Below are positions 17,086 to 24,908 of a stretch of 30,741 bases of DNA, piece after piece. How positions within the stretch are numbered: the stretch's first letter is position 1; every line of letters starts with the position of its first letter. Source of the stretch: Myxococcales bacterium UBA1203 (GTDB lineage Bacteria > Myxococcota > Myxococcia > Myxococcales > UBA5297). The notes under the pieces were generated by a model. The model had not been told where the DNA came from. It worked only from the letters and a program-made list of their open reading frames with translations, and did no database searches. The stretch spans positions 191 to 30,931 of the forward strand of contig DBXV01000016.1 in the NCBI GenBank assembly GCA_002309695.1, read 5' to 3'. A program made the translations under genes and the position numbers.

Positions 17086-17106
17086 TCAAGGCCCTTGATT
17101 TTTTTT
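17086..17106 (+). terminator. Weak intrinsic terminator after the peptidase gene
   Basis: TCAAG (17086-17090) and CTTGA (17094-17098) form a five-base stem with a three-base loop followed by eight T. The T run is good but the stem is short. Confidence 0.45.
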
Positions 17107-17187
17107 GGGACTTCAACAGATTGCCGCGCCGTTTCAGTCAGTGGTTGATTGAAACACCACCGCCTACATCAAGGTGGCTGCACCCAA

Positions 17188-17203
17188 TGCCGGGGAACCG
17201 GCA
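17188..17203 (+). other. GGAA-loop hairpin in the cold-shock gene leader
   Basis: TGCCGG-GGAA-CCGGCA is a perfect six-base stem closed by a GNRA-type tetraloop. It ends 17 bases before the ATG of the cold-shock gene, where no clear Shine-Dalgarno sequence is present, so it could affect ribosome entry. Confidence 0.6.
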
Positions 17204-17220
17204 AAGAAAGAACGAAGCAA

Positions 17221-17427
17221 ATGGCAACTGGAACAGTGAAGTGGTTCAACGACGCGAAGGGCTTTGGTTTCATCTCTCAGGACAATGGCGGCGATGACGT
17301 TTTCTGCCATTACAGCGCGATTCAGGCCGACGGCTTCCGCACGCTGGCTGAGGGTCAGCGCGTCGAATTCGACGTCACCAAGGGCCCCAAGGGTCTTCAG
17401 GCGTCGAATGTTAAGCCTCTCGCCTGA
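17221..17427 (+). CDS. Cold-shock domain protein (CspA family)
   Basis: 68 residues, the usual length for a single cold-shock domain. It opens MATGTVKWFNDAKGFGFISQ with the RNP1 motif KGFGFI, and has an RNP2-like DVFCHYSAI, in which cysteine and tyrosine replace the common valine and phenylalanine of VFVHF. These proteins bind single-stranded RNA and DNA and act as RNA chaperones. An in-frame TTG at 17149 would add 24 residues unlike any Csp, so the ATG at 17221 is preferred. The leader contains a hairpin and the gene ends at a strong terminator, so it is a single-gene unit. It may be cold-inducible or constitutive; the sequence does not decide. Confidence 0.95.
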   Translation: MATGTVKWFNDAKGFGFISQDNGGDDVFCHYSAIQADGFRTLAEGQRVEFDVTKGPKGLQASNVKPLA

Positions 17428-17452
17428 TCAATTTTTAGATGGGGAACCATCG

Positions 17453-17485
17453 AGAGACCGGCAGTGATGCCGGTCTCTTTTTTTT
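17453..17485 (+). terminator. Strong intrinsic terminator of the cold-shock gene
   Basis: AGAGACCGGCA (17453-17463), loop GTGA, TGCCGGTCTCT (17468-17478), then seven T: an 11-base perfect stem. Confidence 0.95.
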
Positions 17486-17536
17486 GTCCGAACGCCGTGT
17501 CTGCTCTGAAGCGAAAGGACGCCCCCGCTTTGTCCG

Positions 17537-18214
17537 TCAGCCCTCCACGACGCGGTGATTTTCCAGCCGCAGAATCCTTTTGGCCGCGCCGGACACCCTG
17601 TCGTCATGAGTGACGACGATGAGCGTCAGATTCGCTTCCGCCTGAAGTTCCTGAAACAGGCGGATGATGGCGGTTCCTGTCGCGGAATCGAGGTTGCCGG
17701 TGGGCTCGTCGCAGAGAATCAGCGGCGGATTGCAGAGAAGCGCCCGGGCAATTGCGACGCGCTGACGTTCGCCCCCGGAGAGCTGGGAGGGAAGGTGGTG
17801 GCCCTTGGCGCCCAGTCCGACCCGTTCCAGCAGCTGGTCCGCGCGTGCATTGAGCGCAGCCTCGTTCTCTCCCTTCCGGGCAAAATATCCGGGCAGCAGG
17901 ACGTTTTCGCGGGCCGTCAGCGGCGCCAGCAGATTTGAGTGCTGAAAGACGAATCCCACCGTCTGATTGCGAAATTCCGACAGGCGCCGGTCATTCAGCG
18001 AGCGCATGTCCTGGCCATTGATGGCGACCGAGCCGTCGTAGTCGTTGTCCAGGGCGCCGATGATGTTGAGGAGCGTGGTTTTGCCGCTTCCGGAGGGTCC
18101 GGTGATGGCGGCGAATTCGCCCCTGGCCACCTGAAATTCGACGTTTTGCAGGATGACCGCAGGCGCCTCCGTGCCGCTGCGGTAGGACTTGCAGAGACTG
18201 TGGATGCGAATCAC
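17537..18214 (-). CDS. LolD/MacB-type ABC transporter ATPase without adjacent permease
   Basis: 225 residues. Walker A GPSGSGKTT (39-47), Q-loop Q91, signature LSGGERQRVAIARAL (145-159), Walker B LILCDEPTGNLD with E170, and H-loop H203 are all intact. PSGSGKTTLLNIIGALD and DEPTGNLDS are typical of the LolD/MacB/FtsE group, whose ATPases work with FtsX-like permeases in lipoprotein release, efflux or peptidoglycan control. No permease gene is in the window. The start is a GTG sharing bases with the TGA of the upstream gene (GTGA, 18211-18214), which indicates translational coupling. The partner may be encoded elsewhere, or the upstream anchored protein may be part of an unusual complex. Confidence 0.93.
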   Translation of the reverse strand: MIRIHSLCKSYRSGTEAPAVILQNVEFQVARGEFAAITGPSGSGKTTLLNIIGALDNDYDGSVAINGQDMRSLNDRRLSEFRNQTVGFVFQHSNLLAPLTARENVLLPGYFARKGENEAALNARADQLLERVGLGAKGHHLPSQLSGGERQRVAIARALLCNPPLILCDEPTGNLDSATGTAIIRLFQELQAEANLTLIVVTHDDRVSGAAKRILRLENHRVVEG

Positions 18215-19965
18215 GGGACGGCCTTTCCTGAACCGGCCGTTTCAGTGTTTTGAAGTTCAAGGGACGCCGTCAGGTCCAGTGCGCCGCCGCCGCTACCGGA
18301 CGCGCTGACGCGGAGCGACTGGATGCCGTCAAAGGTCCTGAGCCACTTGTCCAGCGTGGCCTTGATGACCGCGCCGCCCATGCCGAAGGACGATTCGGGA
18401 ATGGCCCGGATGCTTGAAACCAGCTGTCTGAAATCCAGATGCAGAACGGCACCGGATGCATCGATGCCGCGGGGCGCTTCGGGGGATGCGTTTCGCGATG
18501 ACAGGGCGTCATAGACCTGCTTGCCGCCGCCCGCGACGAGCAGCGTTCCGTCCCTCAGCTCCACGGTGAAGCCCTCACCCTGCCGAAAGCCGCAGACCCA
18601 GCGGCTGGCCCTAGGCACGTTCGCATCCTGAGCACTGCTGGAGGCATTCTGGCCCATCAGCCCCAATGCCGCGACGATGCCTCTGAGGCCACCCAGCGGG
18701 GACGACGCGCTGTCGATGAAAGTGCCGTCAGCTGCGAACCGCTGAACCTGAATCCCCAGAGCGGGCGCCGCGCCGGCCGCCGCGTCGATGACCCGGCGGA
18801 TTTTTTCTTCGTTCCGGACTTTTGCCAGGAACTCCAGGTGGATGATGTCGAAGGCGCTGGTGGACCTCAGACGATCCAGTGAAGTCAGCGCCATCAGGTT
18901 GGCACTGGGCGCCAGGCTGACGGACATGGCCGCGCCCGGCAGAAATTCGGCGGCCAGCTTCTCCAGCGTCATGCCCGTCGGAAAAAGAAGCCCCTTCAGC
19001 CTGCTCGCTGTTGTGGGCGCGATGACCGAAAAGACCTTGACTGTCTCCTGCGGGGAAATGCCTGACTGAAGCAGCAGAGCGGCATCCGGATCGAGGCGCG
19101 AAGTGATGTCCGCCGGCGTCGGCTGAAACGCGGACAGGCCGGTCAGCTCCGAAAACACAGCCGCCATGCCTCGCTGGACAACGCTCTCAGCCTTTGTGTC
19201 CGCGGCCAGATGCACCTTGAGCGACGTTCCGTCGGTCACAGTTCCGGTCAGGTCCAGACCGGCCGAAATCTGGACGCCGCTTGTCCGGGCAAAGACGCGG
19301 AGCGTTGGATGTCCCAGAGACTGCGCGCCTTTATGGAAGGGACGGAAGCTGGTCAGAGAAGCGTTCTTGGGCGTGGCCAGAGCGCGCTCCAGCAGCTTTG
19401 CGCTGTCCGGTCCCTGAGCGATGTAGAGGTAGCCGCCGTGCAGCACCGCGGAGGCGGCGTCGGGCCCGCTTTCACCCGAGGCGTAGCGGAGGAATCTGGT
19501 GTCGGCCTCGTCTTTTCGCGGGATGCCTCCCAGGAGGGCCTGAATGCGCCCGTCGAGCCAGCGGTGAATGGCCTCCGGAGAGGCGACGGGAATGGCGGCG
19601 ATGTCGCTTTTGCTGTCCGCATCCAGAGTGAAGACGCAGACCGGAGCAGTGCCGTCGATGCCGGCCGCGGCCAGGGACTTCGCATCGCGGATGTCGGCGC
19701 CCAGCATCGTGGCCAGTTTATCCAGAAGCTCTTTCGCCGGAGGAATGCCCGCCAGTTCCAGTGCCTCATTCACAACTTTTCGGGAGGCCAGCTGGTTCAG
19801 CTCGCTTCCCAGCCGCTCGGCGCTCGCCAGAATGGCCACTTTGCCCGAGGCCGCGGGAATGAAGTCCGTGGGCGGGATGCGGGACGAATGGCGGCCCTGA
19901 AGGAACAGGAACAGACCGACCGTGGCCGCAGCGATGACGAGGAGAAGGGCGATTTTGCGTTTCAT
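18211..19965 (-). CDS. Membrane-anchored protein of unknown family
   Basis: 584 residues from the ATG at 19965, chosen for AAAGGGA just upstream. One N-terminal hydrophobic segment (KIALLLVIAAATVGLFLFLQ, about 4-23) is followed by a large region expected in the periplasm. Features include an early PPTDFIPAASGKVAILASAE, two predicted-looking halves of mixed sheet and helix (FRPFHKGAQSLGHPTLRVF, then VCGFRQGEGFTVELRDGTLL) and a C-terminal SGGGALDLTASLEL. The layout recalls DUF3352-type proteins, but I cannot confirm membership. It is translationally coupled to the ABC ATPase gene by a GTGA overlap, so the two proteins probably work together. A terminator upstream (20041-20080) separates it from the coiled-coil gene. 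Confidence 0.75.
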   Translation of the reverse strand: MKRKIALLLVIAAATVGLFLFLQGRHSSRIPPTDFIPAASGKVAILASAERLGSELNQLASRKVVNEALELAGIPPAKELLDKLATMLGADIRDAKSLAAAGIDGTAPVCVFTLDADSKSDIAAIPVASPEAIHRWLDGRIQALLGGIPRKDEADTRFLRYASGESGPDAASAVLHGGYLYIAQGPDSAKLLERALATPKNASLTSFRPFHKGAQSLGHPTLRVFARTSGVQISAGLDLTGTVTDGTSLKVHLAADTKAESVVQRGMAAVFSELTGLSAFQPTPADITSRLDPDAALLLQSGISPQETVKVFSVIAPTTASRLKGLLFPTGMTLEKLAAEFLPGAAMSVSLAPSANLMALTSLDRLRSTSAFDIIHLEFLAKVRNEEKIRRVIDAAAGAAPALGIQVQRFAADGTFIDSASSPLGGLRGIVAALGLMGQNASSSAQDANVPRASRWVCGFRQGEGFTVELRDGTLLVAGGGKQVYDALSSRNASPEAPRGIDASGAVLHLDFRQLVSSIRAIPESSFGMGGAVIKATLDKWLRTFDGIQSLRVSASGSGGGALDLTASLELQNTETAGSGKAVP

Positions 19966-20040
19966 GGGGTCCCTTTCGATGCGGGGGCACTGCGATGCGG
20001 CGGAGGCCGTGTGCACTGCTGCCTTCGGACCGAAGATTCA

Positions 20041-20080
20041 GAAAGAAAACGCGCCTCCATGCCGTGAAGATGAAGGCGCG
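20041..20080 (-). terminator. Intrinsic terminator after the second coiled-coil gene
   Basis: CGCGCCT (20050-20056) pairs with AGGCGCG (20074-20080), with a further CAT/ATG pairing inside. On the minus strand the stem is followed by TTTTCTTTC. Confidence 0.7.
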
Positions 20081-20146
20081 ATTTCGTCCCTGAAGACTCT
20101 GCAACTGAAAACCGGAAACAGGCACGCAGGGAGCGTCCTGCCAGGC

Positions 20147-20956
20147 TCAGACGGCGAGTTTTTTGGCTGAGTCCAGCTGGTACGAGGCCGTTTCGTCTTT
20201 GGACAGCGATTCCAGCGAATCTCCCAGCGCCTGAACCTGCGAGCCAATCAGCTCCAGCCGGCCGGCGAAGGCATCCTCTTCGCCCGACTTGAGCCCCTGA
20301 GAAACGATGTCCTCGAGGACGCCTTCCACAGCCTCCAGCTGAACAATGGCCGCCTCGCGCCGCTGGCGCACACGAACGGCGCGCTCCAGCTTGTCCTTGG
20401 CCAGCTTCAGCTTGCTCTCCTTGATCTGCCGCGCCGCTTCGTCGGTTCCGGCGGCTTCCAGTTCCTGCTCCGCCTGGCGGATGCCCTCTTCGAGAGACTG
20501 CTGGTCCCGTGCAGTCAGGCGCGCGGCGTCAATCGCGACCAGAAGCCTCAGCGCCCATTCGCGCAGCATCCGAAGCCGGGGCTCCCAGAGCTGTTCCAGC
20601 TGAGCGGCCTGAGGCTGCGTGCGCAGCGTGTCGAGGATTTTGTCCCGCAGCTTTGTCACGCCCTCGTAGCGGAGCTTGGCGGCAGGAGAGAGCCTTCTGG
20701 CGATGTCTTCCAAAAGGGCCGCCCGCTTCCTGGCGTGTTCTGCCGCGGCTTTGGCGTCGCAGGCACTGCGGAAGGCGGGGCTTCTGGGCGTGATGAGCAG
20801 GAAGAGAACTTCGGCCGCGAGCGCCACGACGAGCAGCGACCAGAGATGGCGCCAGGCGAAAAAGCCGCAGGAAACGATGACCGCGGACAGGACGCCCTTG
20901 TGAAGGGACGAATAGAGCGCTTCGTGGAAGTAGTCCGGCTTGGTCTCTTGGCTCAT
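20147..20956 (-). CDS. Membrane-anchored coiled-coil protein, paralogue 2
   Basis: 269 residues. An N-terminal hydrophobic hairpin (GVLSAVIVSCGFFAWRHLW, then SLLVVALAAEVLFLLI, about 21-56) precedes a long, charged, heptad-like helical region to about 255. No enzyme motif is visible. It matches the gene just upstream over its whole length: RSACDAKAAAEHARKRAALL against RKTIDDRKKAELRQAHDERV, LTARDQQSLEEGI against LSATDRAQIEKEL, and QLEAVEGVLEDIVSQGL against QLASIEDFLRLFHDQAL. AGGAG lies nine bases before the ATG. It follows its paralogue by 45 bases and ends at a terminator. Function unknown; membrane attachment with the coiled coil in the cytoplasm is plausible, where PspA could contact it. Confidence 0.8.
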   Translation of the reverse strand: MSQETKPDYFHEALYSSLHKGVLSAVIVSCGFFAWRHLWSLLVVALAAEVLFLLITPRSPAFRSACDAKAAAEHARKRAALLEDIARRLSPAAKLRYEGVTKLRDKILDTLRTQPQAAQLEQLWEPRLRMLREWALRLLVAIDAARLTARDQQSLEEGIRQAEQELEAAGTDEAARQIKESKLKLAKDKLERAVRVRQRREAAIVQLEAVEGVLEDIVSQGLKSGEEDAFAGRLELIGSQVQALGDSLESLSKDETASYQLDSAKKLAV

Positions 20957-21001
20957 GAGTGTGTCTCCTGAATTTTTTGGCCGACGCGTCTCCTGAGCGC
21001 G

Positions 21002-21862
21002 TCAGCGGACTTGGATGGACGGCAGCGATTCCATGGGGTCCAGCGCGGCAAATTCCTCGGTGACGGCACTGAATCCCTCGAGAGAGCGCATCGTCTCGTC
21101 GGTCGTTTCCAGCTGCTGCGTCAGGCTTTCGATCTGCATCGTGGCCATGTCCGGGTCGCGCAGCGTGAGGGCCTGGTCATGAAAGAGCCTGAGGAAATCC
21201 TCGATGCTGGCCAGCTGGTGGCTGATGAGCTCGCGGCCGGTGATGGCCTTGTCGAATTTGCTGAGGCGCTCTTCGAGCAGAGACACGCGCCGGGCCTTGA
21301 TTCTGTTGACGGGGTCCAGCTCCTGCTCCGGCGTCATGCCGGAGATTTCGGTGCGCAGCACCGCCAGCTCCTTCTCGATTTGCGCCCGGTCGGTCGCGCT
21401 GAGGTAGCGGCGGTAGCCGTTGAGCGCGTTGAGCAGCTTGAGAAACACGTCCAGCATTCCTGTCAGCTGTGTCTCGGACGAGGCGAGCAGGAGACCGCCG
21501 GACGGCAGGCGCGCGTAGCAGGCCAGCGTCTTTTCAGTGAGGCTCTTGAGCTCCAGATAGATGGCCCGCTGATTGGGCGACAGCAGCGCCAGCTCTTTGC
21601 GGACGCGCTCATCGTGCGCCTGGCGAAGCTCAGCCTTTTTCCTGTCGTCAATCGTCTTCCGGAACCCGGGAAGGTGCGACTTGATGGCGAGGAACACGCC
21701 TTCGATGCAGGGAATGAGCGCCAGGAGTTCCGGCTGCCCGGTCATCTGCGCCGCAATGCCGCAGCCGACAATCGAGGCGCCCAGAACAGCGGCATTGCCG
21801 CCGCTTTTGGCTGCGGCCTTCAGATAGCCGGGGCCGGAATTTTTTTTGGAGGTCGCAGACAT
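21002..21862 (-). CDS. Membrane-anchored coiled-coil protein, paralogue 1
   Basis: 286 residues from the ATG at 21862, which has TGGAG seven bases upstream; longer readings have an unlikely cysteine- and proline-rich start. A hydrophobic pair (NAAVLGASIVGCGIAAQMTG, then PELLALIPCIEGVFLAI, about 18-55) precedes a long helical region with LSPNQRAIYLELKSLTEKTL, LSATDRAQIEKELAVLRTEI and SHQLASIEDFLRLFHDQAL. The C-terminal ~40 residues (MQIESLTQQLETTDETMRSL) are also coiled-coil-like. It is the clear paralogue of the next gene. A promoter-like sequence lies about 90 bases upstream, so the pair may be expressed separately from pspA. No family name can be given. Confidence 0.8.
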   Translation of the reverse strand: MSATSKKNSGPGYLKAAAKSGGNAAVLGASIVGCGIAAQMTGQPELLALIPCIEGVFLAIKSHLPGFRKTIDDRKKAELRQAHDERVRKELALLSPNQRAIYLELKSLTEKTLACYARLPSGGLLLASSETQLTGMLDVFLKLLNALNGYRRYLSATDRAQIEKELAVLRTEISGMTPEQELDPVNRIKARRVSLLEERLSKFDKAITGRELISHQLASIEDFLRLFHDQALTLRDPDMATMQIESLTQQLETTDETMRSLEGFSAVTEEFAALDPMESLPSIQVR

Positions 21863-21951
21863 GGGGAGCTCCAGGAAAACGAGATGTGCAGGCGGACAGA
21901 AGCAGGCAGAGGCCGCCGGCTCGACAGCCGCACCAGTTTTTGGGCGGCGCG

Positions 21952-21980
21952 CCCCTAGTTTCAGTTCTTCCGGGACGCAA
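21952..21980 (-). promoter_or_regulatory. Promoter-like sequence for the coiled-coil pair
   Basis: On the minus strand TTGCGT (complement of 21975-21980), a spacer of exactly 17 bases, and TAGGGG (complement of 21952-21957), followed by CGCGCCGCCC. It shares its layout with the pspA, rimP and infB candidates. The hexamers themselves are weak. Confidence 0.45.
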
Positions 21981-22048
21981 GGCCGCGTCCCCTGCGGCAG
22001 CACCGCGGAAGCATTGGCCTTCAAGCCCGGAGCGGCACTTCGTGCGCT

Positions 22049-23656
22049 CTAATTGGATTCATCCTGACCTGAAGCGGCCGCGGGGCTGGCTTCCGAAGCC
22101 GAATTGCCCTGCGCTTCCGCTGTTTCTGCGGCTTCTGCCGGCTCAGTCTGGGCGGCCTTTGCGTCGGCGCTCTGTGCCGTCCTGCTCGCCGCTTTGGCAG
22201 TGACGAGAGCCTTTTCGCTGAGCGATTTGAGCGGCCCGTCCCAGAAGACGTCTTCGGGCGAGATATCCAGAGCTGCAGCCCCGCCGGCCCCGCTGACTTC
22301 GAGAACGCGGAGCATGCTGCTGAAAAGCTCGCCGTAGGGGACCGGATGCGCGGGGGATTTGCTCAGTCCAAAAAAAGCCTTGTTGTCGGCCAGGGAAGCG
22401 CTGGGCTCCAGCGCCAGCATTTTTCGGGGGTCGGTGACCCAGGGAAAACGCTCCAGAAGGCGCCGGGCTGCGGGCAGAGGCGTGTCCGCCGCCAGAGTGC
22501 CTTCCGCGAGGACAGCCCGCGCCAGACGGCGAACGGTCTCCGGATAGCGCGCAGCGAAGTCCCCCCGGACCACCAGCACGATGGGGGAAAGCAGCGGTGC
22601 GTCTGCCGTCGTGGCCAGCGTGTGCAGCGAATCGGAGGCGGCAGGAGGGGAAGCCTTGTCCTCGTTTTCTGCGTTTTCGTTTTCTGCCGCGGGCGCCGAA
22701 TCTGCTGCGGGCTGGGCCGTATCGCCGCCGGCCCCGGCCTGACCTGAAGGCGCGGAATCTTCCGGCTTGCATTCGTCGGCTTCGCCCTCGGCATTCACTT
22801 CATCGGCAGCACCCGGCGCTGCCTCATTTTCGAGAAGCAGCGTTTCGCCGGCGGCTCCAATGTCCAGCGCACCGGCAAATGCCGCGGCAGCCCGGCCCGA
22901 TTTCAGCGCGGTGAAGGCCTCTGCGGCAGAGGCCGCGGGAAGCCATTGAATCTCCGAGGCATCGACGCCGTCCCGGAGCAGGCGCCACAAAAGGAAATAG
23001 CGCCCGGCATTTTCAGACGAAAAGGCGACGGGTTTTCCTCTGAGCGACGGGATGTCCGCGGCACTTTTGGCCGAGGCCACCAGTTCGGAAGCTCCCCGCG
23101 AATAGGCGGACAGCAGAAAAATTTCCGGACGCGCGGGCAGAAGCTCAGGAAGGAGGGCCACAAACCTTTCGAGACTGATGGCCATTACGTCCGCGCCGCT
23201 GTCATCCCCGCCGGCCAGAAAGAGTTCCTTCAGCTCGCGCTCGTCCTGCGGAAAAGTCAGATGGAGCCTCAGTCCATACGTGGCGGCGGCCGGCGACTGC
23301 GGACGGAAACCCTTCCCCCCGGAAAGCTGCGCCAGGATGGCGGCTGACGGCGTCCACAGAGCGACCATGCGCACGAGACGGCGGGGCCTCGTGCTGAACG
23401 GCGAGCCTGGCGCATCCGCGGCGGCCGGAAAATCCATCAGGGACAGAGTCCGCCGGCCTCGAATGTCGGCATCTTCCTGCCCACCAAGAGGTGCTTTCAG
23501 ATGCCGGGAATGTCCGGCGCAGAATCGCGAGCCCGAACAGTCATCCGCGCTGCCGATGAGGCGGGGCAGAAGCGCAAACCAGACGAGGGGAGAAACCAGG
23601 GCACAAATCAGGGCCGCGGCGGCCAGCCCCTGGGCACTGAAGAAAAACTTTTTCAT
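22049..23656 (-). CDS. Membrane-anchored solute-binding-like protein (NMT1/SsuA type)
   Basis: 535 residues. An uncleaved-looking N-terminal helix (about 9-34) is followed by C40 and C46. The body resembles the NMT1/THI5 and SsuA/NrtA substrate-binding fold: GADVMAISLERFVALLPEL, DIPSLRGKPVAFSSENAGRY with FLLWRLLRDGVDASEI (201-236), AFTALKSGRAAAAFAG, and LVVRGDFAARYPETVRRLAR (361-380). An acidic, alanine-rich stretch (276-343) splits the domain, and the last ~45 residues are a similar low-complexity tail. Typical binding proteins of this type are secreted and serve an ABC importer; here there is a membrane anchor and no importer genes. It sits between pspA and the coiled-coil pair. It may sense or bind an envelope ligand; that is inference. 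No clear Shine-Dalgarno sequence precedes the ATG. Confidence 0.7.
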   Translation of the reverse strand: MKKFFFSAQGLAAAALICALVSPLVWFALLPRLIGSADDCSGSRFCAGHSRHLKAPLGGQEDADIRGRRTLSLMDFPAAADAPGSPFSTRPRRLVRMVALWTPSAAILAQLSGGKGFRPQSPAAATYGLRLHLTFPQDERELKELFLAGGDDSGADVMAISLERFVALLPELLPARPEIFLLSAYSRGASELVASAKSAADIPSLRGKPVAFSSENAGRYFLLWRLLRDGVDASEIQWLPAASAAEAFTALKSGRAAAAFAGALDIGAAGETLLLENEAAPGAADEVNAEGEADECKPEDSAPSGQAGAGGDTAQPAADSAPAAENENAENEDKASPPAASDSLHTLATTADAPLLSPIVLVVRGDFAARYPETVRRLARAVLAEGTLAADTPLPAARRLLERFPWVTDPRKMLALEPSASLADNKAFFGLSKSPAHPVPYGELFSSMLRVLEVSGAGGAAALDISPEDVFWDGPLKSLSEKALVTAKAASRTAQSADAKAAQTEPAEAAETAEAQGNSASEASPAAASGQDESN

Positions 23657-23726
23657 GGGGAAGCAGAGGGAAAACCCTCATTTTTGCTGGCGGGCAGGCC
23701 GGCGCCCATGGCGAAGAAGAGCGGAC

Positions 23727-23801
23727 AATAAAAAAGACCGGCGCCGCCTCTCTCCTGACGCATTCAAAGCTGCTGAATGGGGCAGGGGGCGCGCCGGTCT
23801 T
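23727..23801 (-). terminator. Intrinsic terminator after pspA
   Basis: AAGACCGGCGC (23734-23744) pairs perfectly with GCGCCGGTCTT (23791-23801); CATTC/GAATG pairs inside the loop. On the minus strand the 11-base stem is followed by TTTTTATT. It would end or reduce transcription between pspA and the solute-binding-like gene. Confidence 0.85.
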
Positions 23802-23819
23802 CGGCGGCAGTTCTCAGGA

Positions 23820-24587
23820 TCAGGCGTCGAATTCGCTGACCTTCTTGCCGATGGTCTTGGAGCTTTCGCCCACCGAATCGCTCACGGGAGCGGCAGATTC
23901 GGCCGCCACAGGCTCAGGCGCTGAAATCAGGCCCATTTCCAGTTTCATCTGGCGAACCATTTCATCGGCCTCCATGGCCTGGGCATCCTCTTCAATCTTC
24001 ATCCCCGCGGTATCCACAGAGTCGAGGGCCATTTCGAGGCGCGCCTGATTGACGGCAGACTGCTCCTCAACCTTGCGGAGCATCTCGGTGTGGGTGGCAT
24101 CGACACCGGCAACCTGGAAGGACTCGAGCGAATCCGCGACCTTCGCCTGCCACTTGGCGCGCTGGGCATCCTGCAGAGCGGCCTGGGCTTCCTGAGTGCG
24201 GCGCTCTTTTTCGCGCATGAAGGCCTTCTTGACATCGAGAGCCTTCTGATAGGCGGCCCGCGCACCGACCAGCTGCTGCTCATTTTTGGCCAGCGTGGCT
24301 TTTTCAATCTGCAGCTTGGACGCATAGCCCGAGGCGATGTCATCGCGGCCGGCCTGAATGGCCGCCTTCATCTTGTTCGTCAGCGTGGCGATTTCCGCCT
24401 TGCACTTCGCGTTTTCCTTTTCGAGCAGCGTCACATTCGCCCGCACCATGGCAATGTTTTCATTCATCTTGGGGACCTGATCATTCAGGTCTCGGATGTT
24501 CTGCTCGAGAATCAGCTCAGGATTCTCCATGGACGAGACGAAAAAACCGGCGAATGAGCGCATGGCCCGTTTGAAGCGTTCCCACAT
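23820..24587 (-). CDS. pspA: PspA/IM30 family membrane-stress protein
   Basis: 255 residues, slightly longer than E. coli PspA (222). The N-terminal amphipathic helix (MWERFKRAMRSFAGFFVSSM) is followed by ENPELILEQNIRDLNDQVPK, which matches the PspA/Vipp1 pattern (EDPxxLxxQxIxDMxxxL). Long coiled-coil helices run to about residue 215. The C-terminal ~40 residues are Ala/Glu/Ser-rich and may be a Vipp1-like extension. These ESCRT-III-related proteins form rings or rods that support damaged membranes. GAAGGAG (complement of 24595-24601) is seven bases before the ATG and a good sigma-70-type promoter lies upstream. There is no pspF, pspB or pspC nearby and no sigma-54 site that I could find, so control differs from E. 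coli. Confidence 0.93.
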   Translation of the reverse strand: MWERFKRAMRSFAGFFVSSMENPELILEQNIRDLNDQVPKMNENIAMVRANVTLLEKENAKCKAEIATLTNKMKAAIQAGRDDIASGYASKLQIEKATLAKNEQQLVGARAAYQKALDVKKAFMREKERRTQEAQAALQDAQRAKWQAKVADSLESFQVAGVDATHTEMLRKVEEQSAVNQARLEMALDSVDTAGMKIEEDAQAMEADEMVRQMKLEMGLISAPEPVAAESAAPVSDSVGESSKTIGKKVSEFDA

Positions 24588-24742
24588 AGTCCGACTCCTT
24601 CAGTCGATATGAAAGGCTGTGATGGTGATGAGGTAAGTCCCTGAGTTTCCTGCGTTTTGGACTGCAAAAAACACGAGGGACGGATGGTCGGGCGAGGCCT
24701 CGGGAGGCAGGACTCATCCGGGGCGTCCAAAAAAGCGGCGGG

Positions 24743-24771
24743 CGTATAGGCGCAGGTCATGTCGGTGTCAA
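24743..24771 (-). promoter_or_regulatory. Sigma-70-type promoter of pspA
   Basis: On the minus strand a perfect -35 TTGACA (complement of 24766-24771), 17-base spacer and -10 TATACG (complement of 24743-24748), followed by GC-rich CCCGCCGC. It is the best promoter in the window and predicts a leader of about 150 bases. Confidence 0.75.
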
Positions 24772-24908
24772 ATTGCCGGCGTCACTTTGATGGGCGGACC
24801 TCGGGCCCCCATTTCGCTGAAAAGGCCGCTGACTGGCTGACAGGATGAGCAGGAATTGCTGCGGGCTGGGCCGCCTGATGTCGCCGTCGGCCGCGGCAAT
24901 TCGATGCC

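Noticed and set aside
17149..17220. N-terminal extension of the cold-shock protein from a TTG
   Set aside because: The added residues are unlike the family and the extension would translate through the leader hairpin.
21972..21991. GGGACGC/GCGTCCC hairpin between the binding-protein and coiled-coil genes
   Set aside because: No T run follows on the minus strand and it overlaps the promoter-like sequence, so it is not called a terminator.
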